DNA of 64,000 bases from Axinella damicornis (taxonomy: Eukaryota > Porifera > Demospongiae > Axinellida > Axinellidae), in NCBI GenBank assembly GCA_963931865.1, contig OZ007518.1, positions 2,264,752 through 2,328,751 of the forward strand, in the 5' to 3' direction. Of the stretch, positions 43,401-54,439 are shown in pieces (the first letter of the stretch is position 1; each line of letters begins with the position of its first letter). Below the pieces are notes generated by a model that was given only the letters and a program-made list of their open reading frames with translations, did no database searches and was not told where the DNA came from. The position numbers were made by a program, and so were the translations under genes.

Positions 43401-44635
43401 CTATCTGGAAGCTGCCATCTTGGTGTACCGAAATACATTGGCTTTATATGCAGTATCAATCAAAACGTGTCCTGCGTCACTGGTAAGCGTTTATATAGTT
43501 TGCTTTAATAGCCTACGTAGCTATCACATTTCGACCGATTCAACAAATACTAGAAGCATTGTTGGTGCATGATTGTGTTTACCGAGATCGCCATAGAAGC
43601 TGCTATCTCCAAAAATGCTAAATAGCCGCCATGTTGGTGCTCATTTCCGTATTCTCGAATTGATGACGTCAGCTGCAACAAGTCTATAGACATAGTCACT
43701 GTGCCTGAACATTGTCCGATCTATCCTCTGTTATTTGATAGAATGAATGGTGCAAAACATTTGGTGTTCATGATTTGGCAAGTATATATGAAATTCAGGG
43801 GGTAGTTATGATTGTCCTAGTAAGAAAATGTACTGCCAGAACACCAACAAGATTGTTTGGATGGTAATGGTTCTAGCAGAATCTTCTATGCTGGCAGGGT
43901 GTAGCTTATCTAGCAAACTATCAGAGAACGCGATAGTGATTAGGTACAGGGTGTCTCATAATACATACCCTGTCTCATGATTGCCTCACTAACGTATGTG
44001 ATAAAAATGCAGCTACACTGCAGTGCAGAGAAAACATTGAAACTTACCATGGATTATAAATACAATGTACTATCTTGTTAAATTTGTACCGTAGTACAAG
44101 CACATCCTGTTGATAGCTTGTTGGTTAATTGAAATGGTTTCGTGTCTCATAATAGGGGTACGGTACCGGTGGCTACCCTAAGCCCAATGGGTCTATTAGG
44201 AAGTACTTCACCATCAGTGGCTAGTAACACACACCACACATGTACGAGTCTTTGAATGTTTTTTTCTTATCAGCACTATGGTCAGCCTCAATGTCATAAT
44301 CCTCTATTCTCCTGTTTGTGCTGCAAAATTGAATAAAGTAATACTAGCTGGCCAGCATTACATAAACCTACCTTGGTCTGTGTTTCAATCACTTTGAGCT
44401 TGTACGTACGATCTTGGCCAGTAAAGATATCCAGCTGGTGATTGTTGATGTGCTCTTGTGCCAGAAGAGCAGCAGGGTAAAGAAAAATGTCACACTCGCC
44501 TGGAGATTTGATGTCAGAGATGTTTGTACACGGGAAGAAGGACAGGAAGTTGATTGAGCCGGAATCATTGTGCTGACAGCCTGCATTGCAGATGAAAAGG
44601 CCTACTACCACAAAGAACACAGAGTCGGCCTTCAT
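34453..44635 (-). CDS. GABA-B-like class C G-protein-coupled receptor (3' part lost in gap)
   Basis: Exons (minus): 44635-44372, 40812-40660, 39809-39639, 39552-39382, 38880-38662, 38342-38100, 37231-37168, 36836-36693, 35631-35487, 34935-34785, 34514-34453 (cut). Phases agree throughout, giving 595 residues. A signal peptide (~1-20) leads into a Venus-flytrap ligand domain, with IIGPDSSD, VSYGAKDPSLTNRERYPFFY, the LGWFRIG strand, IILGLFGEE, and AANAYDAVWALALAWNST. TM1 is LLGSVGVLIVVLMAIPGTL; TM2 follows VKASSPCLNLIVIACI; TM3 starts at IGYVGAVSILLAK. The SSP-LN motif and LLAK before the expected WRV are GABA-B type. TM4-TM7 are not found and probably fall in the gap. There is no cysteine-rich domain between the ligand domain and TM1, as in GABA-B receptors. 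The ligand is unknown; sponges lack neurons, so a chemosensory role is possible. Confidence 0.85.
35640..35972. mobile_element. hAT-type relic
   Basis: TATCGCGATAATA and its inverse recur, and the right end reads CGATAACGATAAACATCACA, then CAGCCCTA, like many hAT termini. The left terminus is not clear. It sits in a receptor intron. Confidence 0.4.
36017..36128. repeat. TAGTCTCGG-family hairpin
   Basis: TAGTCTCGGTCCCAGACCCA and GGGTATGGGGCCGAGACTA form the arms, with ACCAACCCCA and TGGGGTTGGT inside. Related copies are at 33136-33237 and 51240-51345. Confidence 0.58.
36881..36957. repeat. TAGCCTCG-family hairpin, shortened
   Basis: CTAGCCAGGCCTTCTCACCC at the left and GGCCTGGGAACGAGGCTAG at the right; the inner arm has partly been lost. 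Confidence 0.45.
39105..39302. repeat. C-rich and CCCTCC low-complexity tract
   Basis: Two C-runs (about 39105-39125 and 39214-39238) with CTCCCTCC repeats. It lies in a receptor intron; here the coding strand is purine rich, unlike the other gene introns in this window. Confidence 0.6.
40345..40640. mobile_element. Foldback MITE in receptor intron
   Basis: TAGGTATCTTGGGCTAGGAA with TGAGATATGAAGCTGGG is mirrored by CCCAGCTTCATATCTCA and TTCCTAGCCCAATTAAGATA. Half copies lie at 40215-40290 and 36470-36620. Confidence 0.6.
40905..41130. mobile_element. TACCGTAGTCG-type MITE, degenerate copy
   Basis: AGCTCCACAGGAAGGAAAGA, TGCCTATAAGCGAGATG, GACGAGAGTCGAACCTGC and the end CACGGTATACG match the intact copies at 50335-50612 and 63618-63931. 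Confidence 0.48.
41383..41637. mobile_element. Foldback MITE
   Basis: TCAGGGCCGTAGGAAGCC and GGCTCCTATGGCCCTGA are inverted ends; a second inner pair is CCTGTCCGGCC and CCGGCCGTAG. Confidence 0.48.
42950..43690. mobile_element. Foldback element related to 25200-25365
   Basis: GGCGATCTTGGCGAACATAA with CCAACAATGCTTCTAGTATG at the left is inverted relative to ACTAGAAGCATTGTTGGTGC and GTGTTTACCGAGATCGCC at the right. It lies in the first receptor intron. Confidence 0.5.
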
Positions 44636-44639
44636 TCGT

Positions 44640-45230
44640 CTTCTTGTGTCTGCGAAAAAGGATCACAGAAATTAATGACATTGGTGAACTACTGCCATGC
44701 ATCAAAAGACTATTTTTATACTTAGGCCTACAGTGCATACTGTGCACGTACAAAACATACTACAGGGACAAGAGTCATGCAAGGCTAGAACAATGCGACA
44801 GAGTTGCTCCGCTAACCTTGAGATCTGCGGCAAGACGAGGCGAAGCTCAAAACATAGGCGTGGTGATTAAAGTACAAACCTCGCCCCTCACGTACAAGGT
44901 AGGTCGATCGAAGGCGGGGGTGGAGTCTGGAGGTTGCTGCTGGAACAGCATTTCCTTTGGGTAAGACTAGACTTGGGATGACTGTTCTACGTTCAGCTAG
45001 ATGCTATTCTAGCCTATTGCCTGACCCTGGGTCGTTAACGCCTATAGTCTCTGGCGCTAAAAAACCCCGAGATTGGACCAGGGAAGGAGGGGCAGGATGG
45101 GTCATGTGGGTGCACCTTTGAAGCTCTGTAGAGTCACAACCATACAATGTTGTACATAAGTTGCATGACTTTGAGACATTTATTTTATTCATCTTCCTTT
45201 GTAGAGAGTTTAATATGCCAGGCAGTGAAG
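44640..45230. promoter_or_regulatory. Head-to-head intergenic region
   Basis: About 600 bp separates the receptor start codon (minus) from the NB-ARC/TPR start (plus). It is the likely shared or bidirectional promoter region. I see no clear TATA box or initiator. A possible acceptor TTTGTAG at 45198-45204 suggests that the plus gene has an upstream 5' exon. Confidence 0.35.
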
Positions 45231-48200
45231 ATGGCACTACGTGGCCTACTGAGCAACAGGCGAACATCATGCTGCTTCAGCCAGAGGTTCTCCAGCCAAG
45301 CCAAGCAAATAGCTCTGAAGTTCCAACTGCAGACTTCCAGTACTTTTCATTACATGCGTCGATATCACTTCAGAATGCAGCTGTCAGTATACAAGTTTCC
45401 ATCGAGATGCAGAACATTGCACACAACTACAACTGCAAGTGCGTTTGGTATTCACGAAATAGCTGATGCGTTATCGCATCATCCGGCCATCATTGCAGTC
45501 ACTGGAGGTGGTGGCTTGGGACTGGCTTCAATTCTTTATAGGAGTCCTGCGGTTTGGAAGCTGATCGCTTCTGCTTCGACGGACAGAAGTGTTTTGCTCC
45601 TTCCGCCAAAACCGTCCCACAGTCTGCAGTCCAGAAGAACGGAAATCCGAAAGCTGGATGCACTGTTTAAATCTCTGAGGAAGAGGAATCGAAGTGCAGT
45701 ACCCGTGGCGGTGTACGTCACTGGAAGACCTGGGTATGGTAAGACGCAGTTGGCGCGAGAGTTTGGCAAGGAGTACTATAAAAAGAAGAAGGGATTTTTC
45801 TTTAAGAATCTTTTTGTTGGGACTCTGAATGCTGCTAGCAAGTCCAGCTTCCTGCAATCGTACATCACCATGGCGTTAGAGCTAGGGTGTGCCGCAGAGC
45901 TGAAGGTGTTGGAGGGCCTGTCTGGCAGGAAGGGCGAGCTGCAGAGTCTGGAGCTTCTCACAGCAACTGTCAGGAAGGAACTCAAAAAGAGACCTGGATG
46001 GCTTCTGATCGTGGACAACCTCAGCAGCGATGTGAATCCCAGCGTTCAGACATCACCTCAGTTCAGTGAGCTTCTACCAGCAGTGAGCCCAGCAACGTTA
46101 CCATTTTCTCCTCCTGGCCAGGGCATCCTGAAAAGTGATTCCTACTCGTCTGGTTTTGGTATCGCTGCAGCGTACGGTGTCGACAGCTACAAAGCAGCTT
46201 GGAGGTCTTTCTGGCCGCAGTCCGGTGACGAGAGCTGGGGCAAAGGATACGTCCTCGTCACCACCAATGATCGGAGGTTGGTGGAGAGATCCAGCCCCTT
46301 TGCAAGCGAGCTCTTCCTTAGTAATGGCATGGTGGAATCGGACGCTGTTTCCCTCCTGGAGAAAGTCAGTGAATGCAAGGGAGAGGGCGCTCGTGAAGTG
46401 GTGACTGCTCTCGACAGGGCTCCACTGTCCGTAGCAAGGTATGTGTGTGTGGCATGTTTATAATAAGTGAATGCCTACCAAGAATTAGGAGAGGAAAATA
46501 TTTACATTGGATTCCCTCCATGCCAAATTCAAGAGGTACACATTACAGTTGTGTGGTAACACTCTGTGAAAGATTCCTTGATTTCAACAATGCCTGTATG
46601 CTTTTGGTGTCTCCTCTCCGATGGTTCTATTCACGGTTGGTATATCTTCCTTCACGTGGTTCTTGTCACAGTGCTGGATTCTACGTCAATGCCGAGAGGT
46701 CCCGCAATCCTAGCTACTCTTTCCACGATTACCGAGAGGGATTTGAGAAGGATATTCAGACAGAAAGTGAAAAGATGCTTCTCTGCCAAAATTTGAGCTA
46801 CCCAGTTACCATGACAATGGCTGTCTCCATGGCAACACAGCAGCTAGCCACAGACCCTCATCTTCACAAGGTGGGAAATATATATCCCATTCCATTGCTT
46901 TTTCCTTCTCCCTCGTTCCCCTCCCTCTCTTCCTTCTCTTCTTTCTTCAGTCCCTCCTCCTCCCCCTTTCTCCTTCTCCCTCCTTTGTTCTACTCCTTTC
47001 GCATCCCTTACCTTGTCCTCCTCATTCTCACTTCCTCTCCCCTCCTTCCTCCCCCTCCATCCTCCTCCTCCCTCCTTCCCCTCCCTCCCTCCTCCCCCTC
47101 CCTCCCCCTCCCTCCCCCCTCCCTCCTTCCCTCTCCTCCTCCTCTCTTCCTCTCAAATCTCTTCTCCCTCTTGTACGTACTAATCCTCTCCTATTCACAG
47201 GTATTCCTACTCCTTGCCAGTTGTGCCCAGAGTCCTGTTCCAATGAGTCTGATTGCCAAAGTGCTTTCCGTGAGGCCGGACATCAACAGTGCTGTCCTGG
47301 AGAGCGTGAGGAACTGTGCACTTCTCTTCTTCCCGAAATCTCATGATCCGAGTCTCCATGGCTCTGCCCAGCACCTCTCCTTCGTGGGGGATGATATTGA
47401 GACTGTGTCTCTGTACAGAGGAACACGAGAGGTCTTCAGGGAGCTGCTGCTAGGGGAGAATGTCACCACAAGTGGTATGTGTTTACATGATGCCAACTAC
47501 CACCATACACTTGATGTGTAGGTGTTGCCATGAGAACTTGTTGCCATGAGAACTGGATTACTAGTTCAACTGCCTGTTGAGGTTACAAGCCTCACTATAT
47601 TGCCATACCTTCCTTCTTCCCCTCCTCTCTCTCTTCTCCACTTCCCTCTCTTCCCCTCCTCCCTCTCTTCCCCTCCTCCCTCTCTTCCCCTCCTCCCTCT
47701 CTTCCCCTCCTCCCTCTCTTCCCCTCCTCCCTCTCTTCCCCTCCTACCTGTCTTCCCCTCCTCCCTCTCTTCCCCTCCTCCCTTTCTTCCCCTCCTCCCT
47801 CTCTTCCCCTCCTACCTCTCTTCCCCTCCTACCTCTCTTCCCCTCCTCCCTCTCTTCCCCTTCTCCCTCTGTTCCCCTCCTACCTCTCTTCCCCTCCTCC
47901 CTCTTCCCCTCCTCCCTCTTCCCCTCCCTCTCTTCCCCTCCTACCTCTCTTCCCCTCCTACCTCTCTTCCCCTCCTCCCTCTCTTCCCCTTCTCCCTCTG
48001 TTCCCCTCCTACCTCTCTTCCCCTCCTCCCTCTTCCCCTCCTCCCTCTTCCCCTCCCTCTCTTCCCCTCCTCCCTCTCTTCCCCTCCTCCCTCTCTTCCC
48101 CTCCTACCTCTCTTCCCTTCCGTGTCTCTTGCAGAAGCAACTCCACCCCCAGAAACTGCCAGTGTCCAGCAGCGCAACACTATGCTCCGCCACTTCATTG

Positions 48201-48933
48201 ACTGTCTGGTGCAGGAGTACGAGGCTGCGAGGTTCTCTGACTCTGTATCGTCGTACCGACTGAGACACCTGCTGCTACCGCATATGGAGGCACACTTGCA
48301 GGTGAGGTGGATTGTACTCGGCTGGGCTGAGCCTCGATCCTCAGATACTGCCCCTGGCAAACAGATGGTGTTAAATTAAGATGGAAGAATGACAGCTGGT
48401 GTGAAGTATCCTTGGGATTATCTTCGATAGTAATCTGCTCAAACACCTAGTAACGTGCAGTGATGATGTCATTACAAACACCTAGTAACGTGCAGTGATG
48501 ATGTCATTAGGCAACGATGTATGATGATATATAATGACGTCATACCTGGGTGTTCATTGACAGTGATGTCATCACTGGACTGTTGATACTATTTCCAGGG
48601 TGCCGACAGAGTACCTGGTTTCCGCCTAGATGCACAGAGGGAGATCGAGCTCTGCTATTCCCTTGGCAGTGGGTTTCTCCTGGTCGGAAGACCCAGGAGA
48701 GCCAGGGAGGTCCTGGAGAGGGCGCTGAAGGTTTGTGAGGACAGCGGAGGCCAGAATTCCATCCAGGCTGCTGATATTGCCTCAAATCTGGGAAGAACAT
48801 ACAGGTACGTCAATCCCATAAGTGTTATGCCATGGGCTTTGAGAGTACCCCAGCTGCTACATTGTATATATAGCAGTGTTGTCACTAAGCAGAGGGAACA
48901 GTTCTCTCATCTGCAAAGCGGCCAACTGTCACA

Positions 48934-48977
<44 letters not shown>

Positions 48978-51900
48978 AAGGATTGTACCTGGTGGCTTCT
49001 AAGGCCATATAATGGGATACACAGAAATACTAGAAGAAAAAAAGTGTTTTAAAGGTCAAAGGTCTACCATTTGTGTAGCAAGGCAGTCCATCCTTTCAGC
49101 TGTTGAATATTCTTGATACACAATGAACACAACGTATACATTACTGGTGGTTTGTGTTAGGGCTGGGTGACACCTACTAAGATGTTTTATAGCACAATAT
49201 AGTCGACTGATTGGCAACACGAAACCAATTCATCTGAAAGTTCGACATTACTACAATGTGGCAAGTACATACACTGCACTGGCTCTTGTTACATCGAATT
49301 GTGGGCATATAATTTGGACCCAAGATGCCTCAGGTACAATACATGGACTTTGAACCTATTCCGATACTCGAATAATGTACTTACATATTGGTATATAATT
49401 ATCACGATACTGATTGGGTAATACAATTTTTCTGATTGGGTATCATGATATAGAATATCCAGCACTAGTAACATTATCTTCTTGGGTAATAAGTTGCTGG
49501 TCTCATTCTGGGGCATCCGTAGAGCCTGGGACTGAGGCTAGTATTCCTCTTCCCTCTCAGGCACCTTGCCCTGCTGAAGGAGAGTGAGTTTGTCCTCGAG
49601 GAGGCGCTCAGAGTGTACGAGCAGAAGTCTGGGGAAGTCAGCGTCAAGGTGGCGGGTGCTCTCACTAACCTGAGCTCCACGTACAAGCACCGTGGACTCT
49701 ACCACGACAGCAGGTAGCGGCCCAAGTGTCATTCAGTGCAGTGCTGAGTAGTATAGGCCTTGGAGAATAACGGTTGAGCAACCCAGTGCCGGACCACGGC
49801 CCTAATCTGATTATGGAAATTTACATTCCCAGGCTCCTCGGAATGACGCTACGAACTAGACGGCTAAGTGGGCCCTTCTCTACACAAATAGCCCAAGCTA
49901 GGCTTTATATTGGCTAATGACAAAATGGGGCCAGCCTTGTGTTCAACTTTATATTGACCATTGATTAATTAATTGATAAGCACATGATGTTACAGTTTGT
50001 AGTGGGTACCCGTAACCTTAATTGGTGAGCGTCTGTATCTATTTGTACATCTACTCTCTTGCATGTAGGAAGTGTCTTGAACGAGCCCTCGAGATCTACA
50101 AGAAGATGTTCCACTCCAAACATCCCTCTGTCGCCCACGTCCTGACCAACCTGGGCGCCACCTGGCGTAACCTTGGCGACAGCATGAAGAGCAAGGAGCT
50201 ATTTGAGAAGGCGCTGGCCATTCAGGAGGAGCTGTACGAGCCCTACCATCCTGCGGTGAGTTCCAGACAATGGTGTGGGCTTTCCACCATAATTGTAATC
50301 GACACACGATCATGCGTATATCACATCTCCATGGATACTGTAGTCGCGCGTTATTAGGCGCAGCTCACTTATAAGCGCATATATTCACTGTTAGGTGCAG
50401 GTTCAACTCTCGTCCCAGGTACTCGCTGTTAACTCTGTAGTCTTCTTCCAGAAATTCCGCCCTACGGTGTGGAAAAAGCAATAATTCAAATTGAAGCACA
50501 CTTCCTATTCGAGGAATGTCATTCGTTATTAGGCGCATCTTGCTTATAGGTGCATACTTTCTTCCTGTGGAGTTATAGGCGCATGCACCTAATAACGCGC
50601 GACTACGGTATACCTTTTGCTGTGCCACCACTGTACCATAAGTCTCGTGCATTGCACGATCAACTGCACTATGGGTGCATGGGGTCTTGAGGCGAATACA
50701 GCTTAGCTTAGCTTTGCTTTGTGTGTACATGTATATACCACTCACTCCACCCCTCGTGCAATAATCCGATACTGTAATCAATGTGATACTACTATAAGGA
50801 TTTTTTTTCTGTGAGAGAACTTACTACTATTTGCTGCACGTGTGTCTGCTGACAGATTGCCGTCACCCTCGGCAACCTCAGCGTGTCCTACTCAGACCTT
50901 GGTCAGCCCCAGAGGGGCATCGAACTCCTCCAGAGAGCTCTGGAGATCAACCGTCACGTCCACAACGCTGACCACTTCTCCGTGGCCATCACCCTCTCCA
51001 ACTTGAGCATCGCATACCGTCATCTTGGAGACGTTAGCAAGAGCAAGGAGCTGGCGATGGAGGCCCTGAGAAAGACAGAAGCCACCCACGGCCACACCCA
51101 TCCAGGTGAGATCTTGATATATAGACCAAGTGTGGCTAGGAATGAATTATGTTGCTATGGTGATGCCAATTTCCTAAGGCATATATATATTTAGTAGCCC
51201 AAGTAATAACCAATCTCTGACACCCTGAGCCTAGCATATTGTTCCCAGACCGTTTATCCAGCGTGTGTATCGCTTCCAGTATAACGCCCGTGTGCGATAC
51301 TAAAAGCAATCCGTGCTGGGGTTGGTTGGGTCTGTGACCGAGACTAATTGAAACCTGAAAGAATGTGGTTGGCTAGGGATGCACTGAGCTCATTGTTATC
51401 TTGCTATTGTTCACACTTGTAGGTGTGGCCATTGCTCTGGGCATCCTGGGGACGACTTATAGCGATCTTGGTGAGCTCACAAAAGCTCAGGAACTGCTGG
51501 AGACTTCAGTGGAGATCAACAAAGCCATTAATGGCCCGAGACACGCAGGCACTGCCATAGCTCAGACGCAGCTTGGGAGGGTGATGAGGTTGGCTGGGAA
51601 GCTGCAGGAAGCCAAGCAGATCCTCGAGACTGCCCTGGAGACAAAGGAGAAAGTGTACGGGATGCTCCACCCTGGTTAGTAATGGTCTTAACGGACACAG
51701 ACAAATTAATAATGGTTTACCCTTTAAATTAATGTCTATACTACTCACACACACACTCACACGTACACAAATACCCACCCATACCCACACACACACACAC
51801 CATGTAGGCATTGGAGTGACGCTGAACAGCATTGGAAAGGTGTACCACGAGCTTGGCTACCTCACACAGAGCCAGATGGCCTTCCTGAGGTCACAGAGCA

Positions 51901-52953
51901 TTGGAGAGCAACTCTATCAAAATAATCCTGACCATCCTCAGGTACACACAGCGGTTATTCGTGAGCATGTTGGGGGGAGAATAGGACAGACTTCATTACC
52001 AATTCGTCCGTCCCCCCCCCCCCCCCCCCCCCCCCCCCCATAAAAAAAAGTGATTAGCCTATAGTGTTAGTTCCACTTGCCACTGGTCTAAAACCTCCAG
52101 TCTCCCCCCCACAGAACCATGTAACTTTTCTGGTGGCCGAACGGTTGAGCATTTGATGATGCAACATGCCAATATACAACTCCAAACCTGTACTCGACTG
52201 TTATCATTATGTTTCTACCCAATGCAGATTGCATTCGGTAAGGCTGATCTGGCCAAGGTCATCAGGGACTGTGGAGATGTTCAAAGGAGTGCCGAAATGA
52301 TGCAGGATGCCATTGACCATTACACTGAGACCTCCACCCGGTCCAGCAACCCTGGCTACACCACAGCACACCCAAAGTATGCCTCCATGCTGGCCATCAT
52401 GGGGCTCGTCTTACGGGACTTGGATGACCTAAAGGGAGCGAAGAAGTATTTGGGGAAAGCACTTCGGATCCAGCACAAGATCCTTAGCCAGCAGAACCTG
52501 ATGAAGGCTGATACTGTTTGTACCCTGGCCACCGTGCTACACAGATTTGGAGAGAAGGAGACCGCACTAGACAAACTCAACGGCGCCATGGCCATGATGC
52601 AATCCACATGCTATGAAAACCCTGTGACTTCTACAATCTGTGGTGCCATTGCTAGTCTCTTGCTTGACATGGGAGACATCCACTCAGCCAAACACTGCCT
52701 CCGAGAAGCCCTGATGATCCGTACCAAGTGCTGTGGGGAAACCCATCCAGCTGTTGCATACTACCACATGCGGTTGGCTGACGCGGACAAGGAGGATACT
52801 CCTTTGAGGATGCAGCATCTCCGGACTTCCAGGCAGATTTACGTGGCACTGTGTGAGCGTGAAAGTATCCTCAGTGAGGAAGCTGGTCTGCAGCTGCCCA
52901 TTATCATGGAATGGAGGAAAACGCTAGAAGAATTGGAACATCAGTTGAAGTAG
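45231..52953 (+). CDS. NB-ARC-type NTPase with tetratricopeptide repeats, presequence-like N-terminus
   Basis: Exons 45231-46438, 46672-46870, 47201-47474, 48135-48301, 48599-48804, 49561-49713, 50069-50255, 50856-51105, 51423-51674, 51808-51941, 52228-52953; all phases agree and give ~1251 residues. The first ~70 residues are rich in Arg, Ser and hydrophobics with few acids (MALRGLLSNRRTSCC), like a mitochondrial presequence. The P-loop is GRPGYGKT (~165-172), Walker B is WLLIVDNL (~257), a sensor-like VLVTTNDRR follows, and APLSVA matches the GLPLA box. The second half has at least ten kinesin-light-chain-type TPRs, for example AVTLGNLSVSYSDLGQPQRG and ALEINRHVHNADH. Proteins of this layout (NB-ARC plus TPR) are common in early animals and act as oligomerising sensors; the function here is inferred. 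An in-frame upstream ATG near 45164 makes the start uncertain. Confidence 0.85.
46905..47160 (+). repeat. CT-rich tract in intron 2
   Basis: Almost pure pyrimidine on the coding strand (CCTCC, CTTCC repeats), ending shortly before the exon 3 acceptor at 47198-47200. Confidence 0.65.
47630..48118 (+). repeat. CTCTTCCCCTCCTCC minisatellite in intron 3
   Basis: About thirty 15-bp units, with a larger duplicated block (the stretch near 47880-47950 recurs near 48000-48070). The array runs to within ~20 bp of the exon 4 acceptor. Confidence 0.75.
48935..48977. repeat. Poly-C tract
   Basis: About 40 consecutive C in intron 5 of the NB-ARC/TPR gene. Length in the assembly may be unreliable. Confidence 0.7.
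50335..50612. mobile_element. TACCGTAGTCG-type MITE in intron 7
   Basis: Ends ACTGTAGTCGCGCGTTATTA and TAATAACGCGCGACTACGGT are inverted. Inside are GGCGCATGCACC, GACGAGAGTT-type and AGTTAACAGCGAGTACC segments shared with 63618-63931. Confidence 0.62.
51240..51345. repeat. TAGTCTCGG-family hairpin, degenerate
   Basis: TGTTCCCAGACCGTTTATCC at the left and GGGTTGGTTGGGTCTGTGAC, then CGAGACTA at the right. It lies in intron 8 of the NB-ARC/TPR gene. Confidence 0.45.
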
Positions 52954-53119
52954 ATGCTCATGTAGACTACTCACTGTCTTGCATTGTGTTTGCCATTGAG
53001 TTGAAATCAATAATTATTGTAGATCTTACAAAAAGTCAGTCTACTTTTAATATTTGGCGTGATGATGCACGTGTCATGCATATGTTTTCATTGTGTCCAG
53101 TTTATTGAAAGCTGCCTTA

Positions 53120-53300
53120 TATAGGGTTAGCTATATAGGGTTATAGGGTTATAGGGCTGGCCGGGTTAGGGTTAGGGTTATAGGGCTGGCATGCATGCAT
53201 GGGTATATATAGTTAGGGTTAGGGTTATAGGGCTGGGTAGATACATGTAGGGTTAGTGTTACAAGATTAGGGTTGTAAGTTTAGGGTTAATGTGTGTGCA
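53120..53300. repeat. Interstitial telomere-like repeats
   Basis: Runs of GGGTTA and GGGTTATA variants (AGGGTTAGGGTTAGGGTTAT occurs at several places), mixed with TAGGGCTGG. It begins about 170 bp after the NB-ARC/TPR stop. Confidence 0.6.
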
Positions 53301-53332
53301 TGAGATATTGACGCACACCATTATCACGTACA

Positions 53333-53672
53333 TTACTCTACAGCTACAGTAATGCTCTACGTGTAGAGCATTACTCTACTGTACAGTAATGCTCTACGTG
53401 TAGAGCATTACTCTACTGTACAGTAATGCTCTACGTGTAGAGCATTACTCTACTGTACAGTAATGCTCTACGTGTAGAGCATTACTCTACTGTACAGTAA
53501 TGCTCTAAGTGTAGAGCATTACTCTACTGTACAGTAATGCTCTAAGTGTAGAGCATTACTCTACTGTACAGTAATGCTCTACATGTAGAGCATTACTCTA
53601 CTGTACAGTAATGCTCTACGTATAGAGCATTACTGCTATAGTACAGTAATGCTCTACGGGTAGAGCATTATG
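53333..53672. repeat. 37-bp palindromic satellite
   Basis: Nine units of a 37-bp repeat. Each contains the perfect palindrome TACTGTACAGTA and a second, near-perfect one, TAATGCTCTA-CG-TGTAGAGCATTA. The only variable spot is the centre of the second palindrome (ACGTGT, AAGTGT, ACATGT, ACGTAT, ACGGGT). One unit has an extra base. Confidence 0.8.
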
Positions 53673-53689
53673 TACTATCTAGCTACCTA

Positions 53690-54090
53690 TACCTGAACTT
53701 ACCCTGGTGGAGAAAGGTTATAGCTAGGGTTAGGTCAAGGTCAGGGCTCTCCTAACCTTTACCTAACCCGAGCTATTCCGAACCCGAATGGCAAAGCCGA
53801 AACTTTGCTCTCTTTATATACTCGCAGAGGCCTTGCCGCCAAAACGCGTGACCTGGCCATTGCTCTCGTTTGATTGGTTGGCATAATGGTAACGCTCTCA
53901 TTTCATTGGTCGGATTTCGTGGTAAACTTTTGGCGCGCGTTCTGGGGAATATGCACGCACAGACTCTTGTCAACGATGAGCGTGCTTGCGTCTCTGTCGT
54001 TTTCTGAAACTGAACGTTCACCTCCTCTAGTAGGTCCTCTGCCGTTCGCGCTCCCTGTTGTACAGGTGTAGTTGACTCCGATGGTGTTGA
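53690..54090. repeat. Promoter-like block, copy 2 of 2
   Basis: Matches 28003-28480 in landmark order: an AGGGTTAGG / CCTAACCTTTACCTAACC inverted pair, CCGAATGGC, TTTATATACTCGC, TTTGATTGGTTGG, TTTTGGCGCGCG, GATGAGCGTG and CTCTGTCGTTTTCTG. A weak open frame (54072-54431, plus) follows; I do not recognise it. Confidence 0.5.
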
Positions 54091-54439
54091 CTCCGGTGTT
54101 GTTCAGTGCTGGGGCGGTTAGTCTGGTGCTCACTCTCCCGGCCACACCACCTGGGAATGATGGAGTCTGGGGACGAGATAGAATCAAGGAGAGCTCAGAG
54201 ACGGGGCAGAGTGTTGGCGAAGGAACTAGGACCGTAGCCAAGTACGTCGTGATAGGCAAGCCACGAACTTGTTTAGACTACTTGAAATATTGTAAATCAA
54301 TGGCAAATGAGAGTTGCTGGCTATACCACTGTCTTACACCGGATCCTTCCAAAAAGAGAAGCAGTACTAGTAGTGTACTTTTGCGTGCATTGGTTCCCAA
54401 TAGCGCAAAACGTGATCAGCAAGAAGTGTGAAGAGATGG

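Noticed and set aside
47546..48379. Open frame of ~277 codons through a Leu/Pro/Ser-rich repeat
   Set aside because: It reads through intron 3 of the NB-ARC/TPR gene; the true exon is 48135-48301 by phase and acceptor.
54072..54431. 119-codon plus-strand frame after the promoter-like block
   Set aside because: No recognised domain, no support from the sister block at 28003-28480, and low-complexity composition; not reported as a gene.
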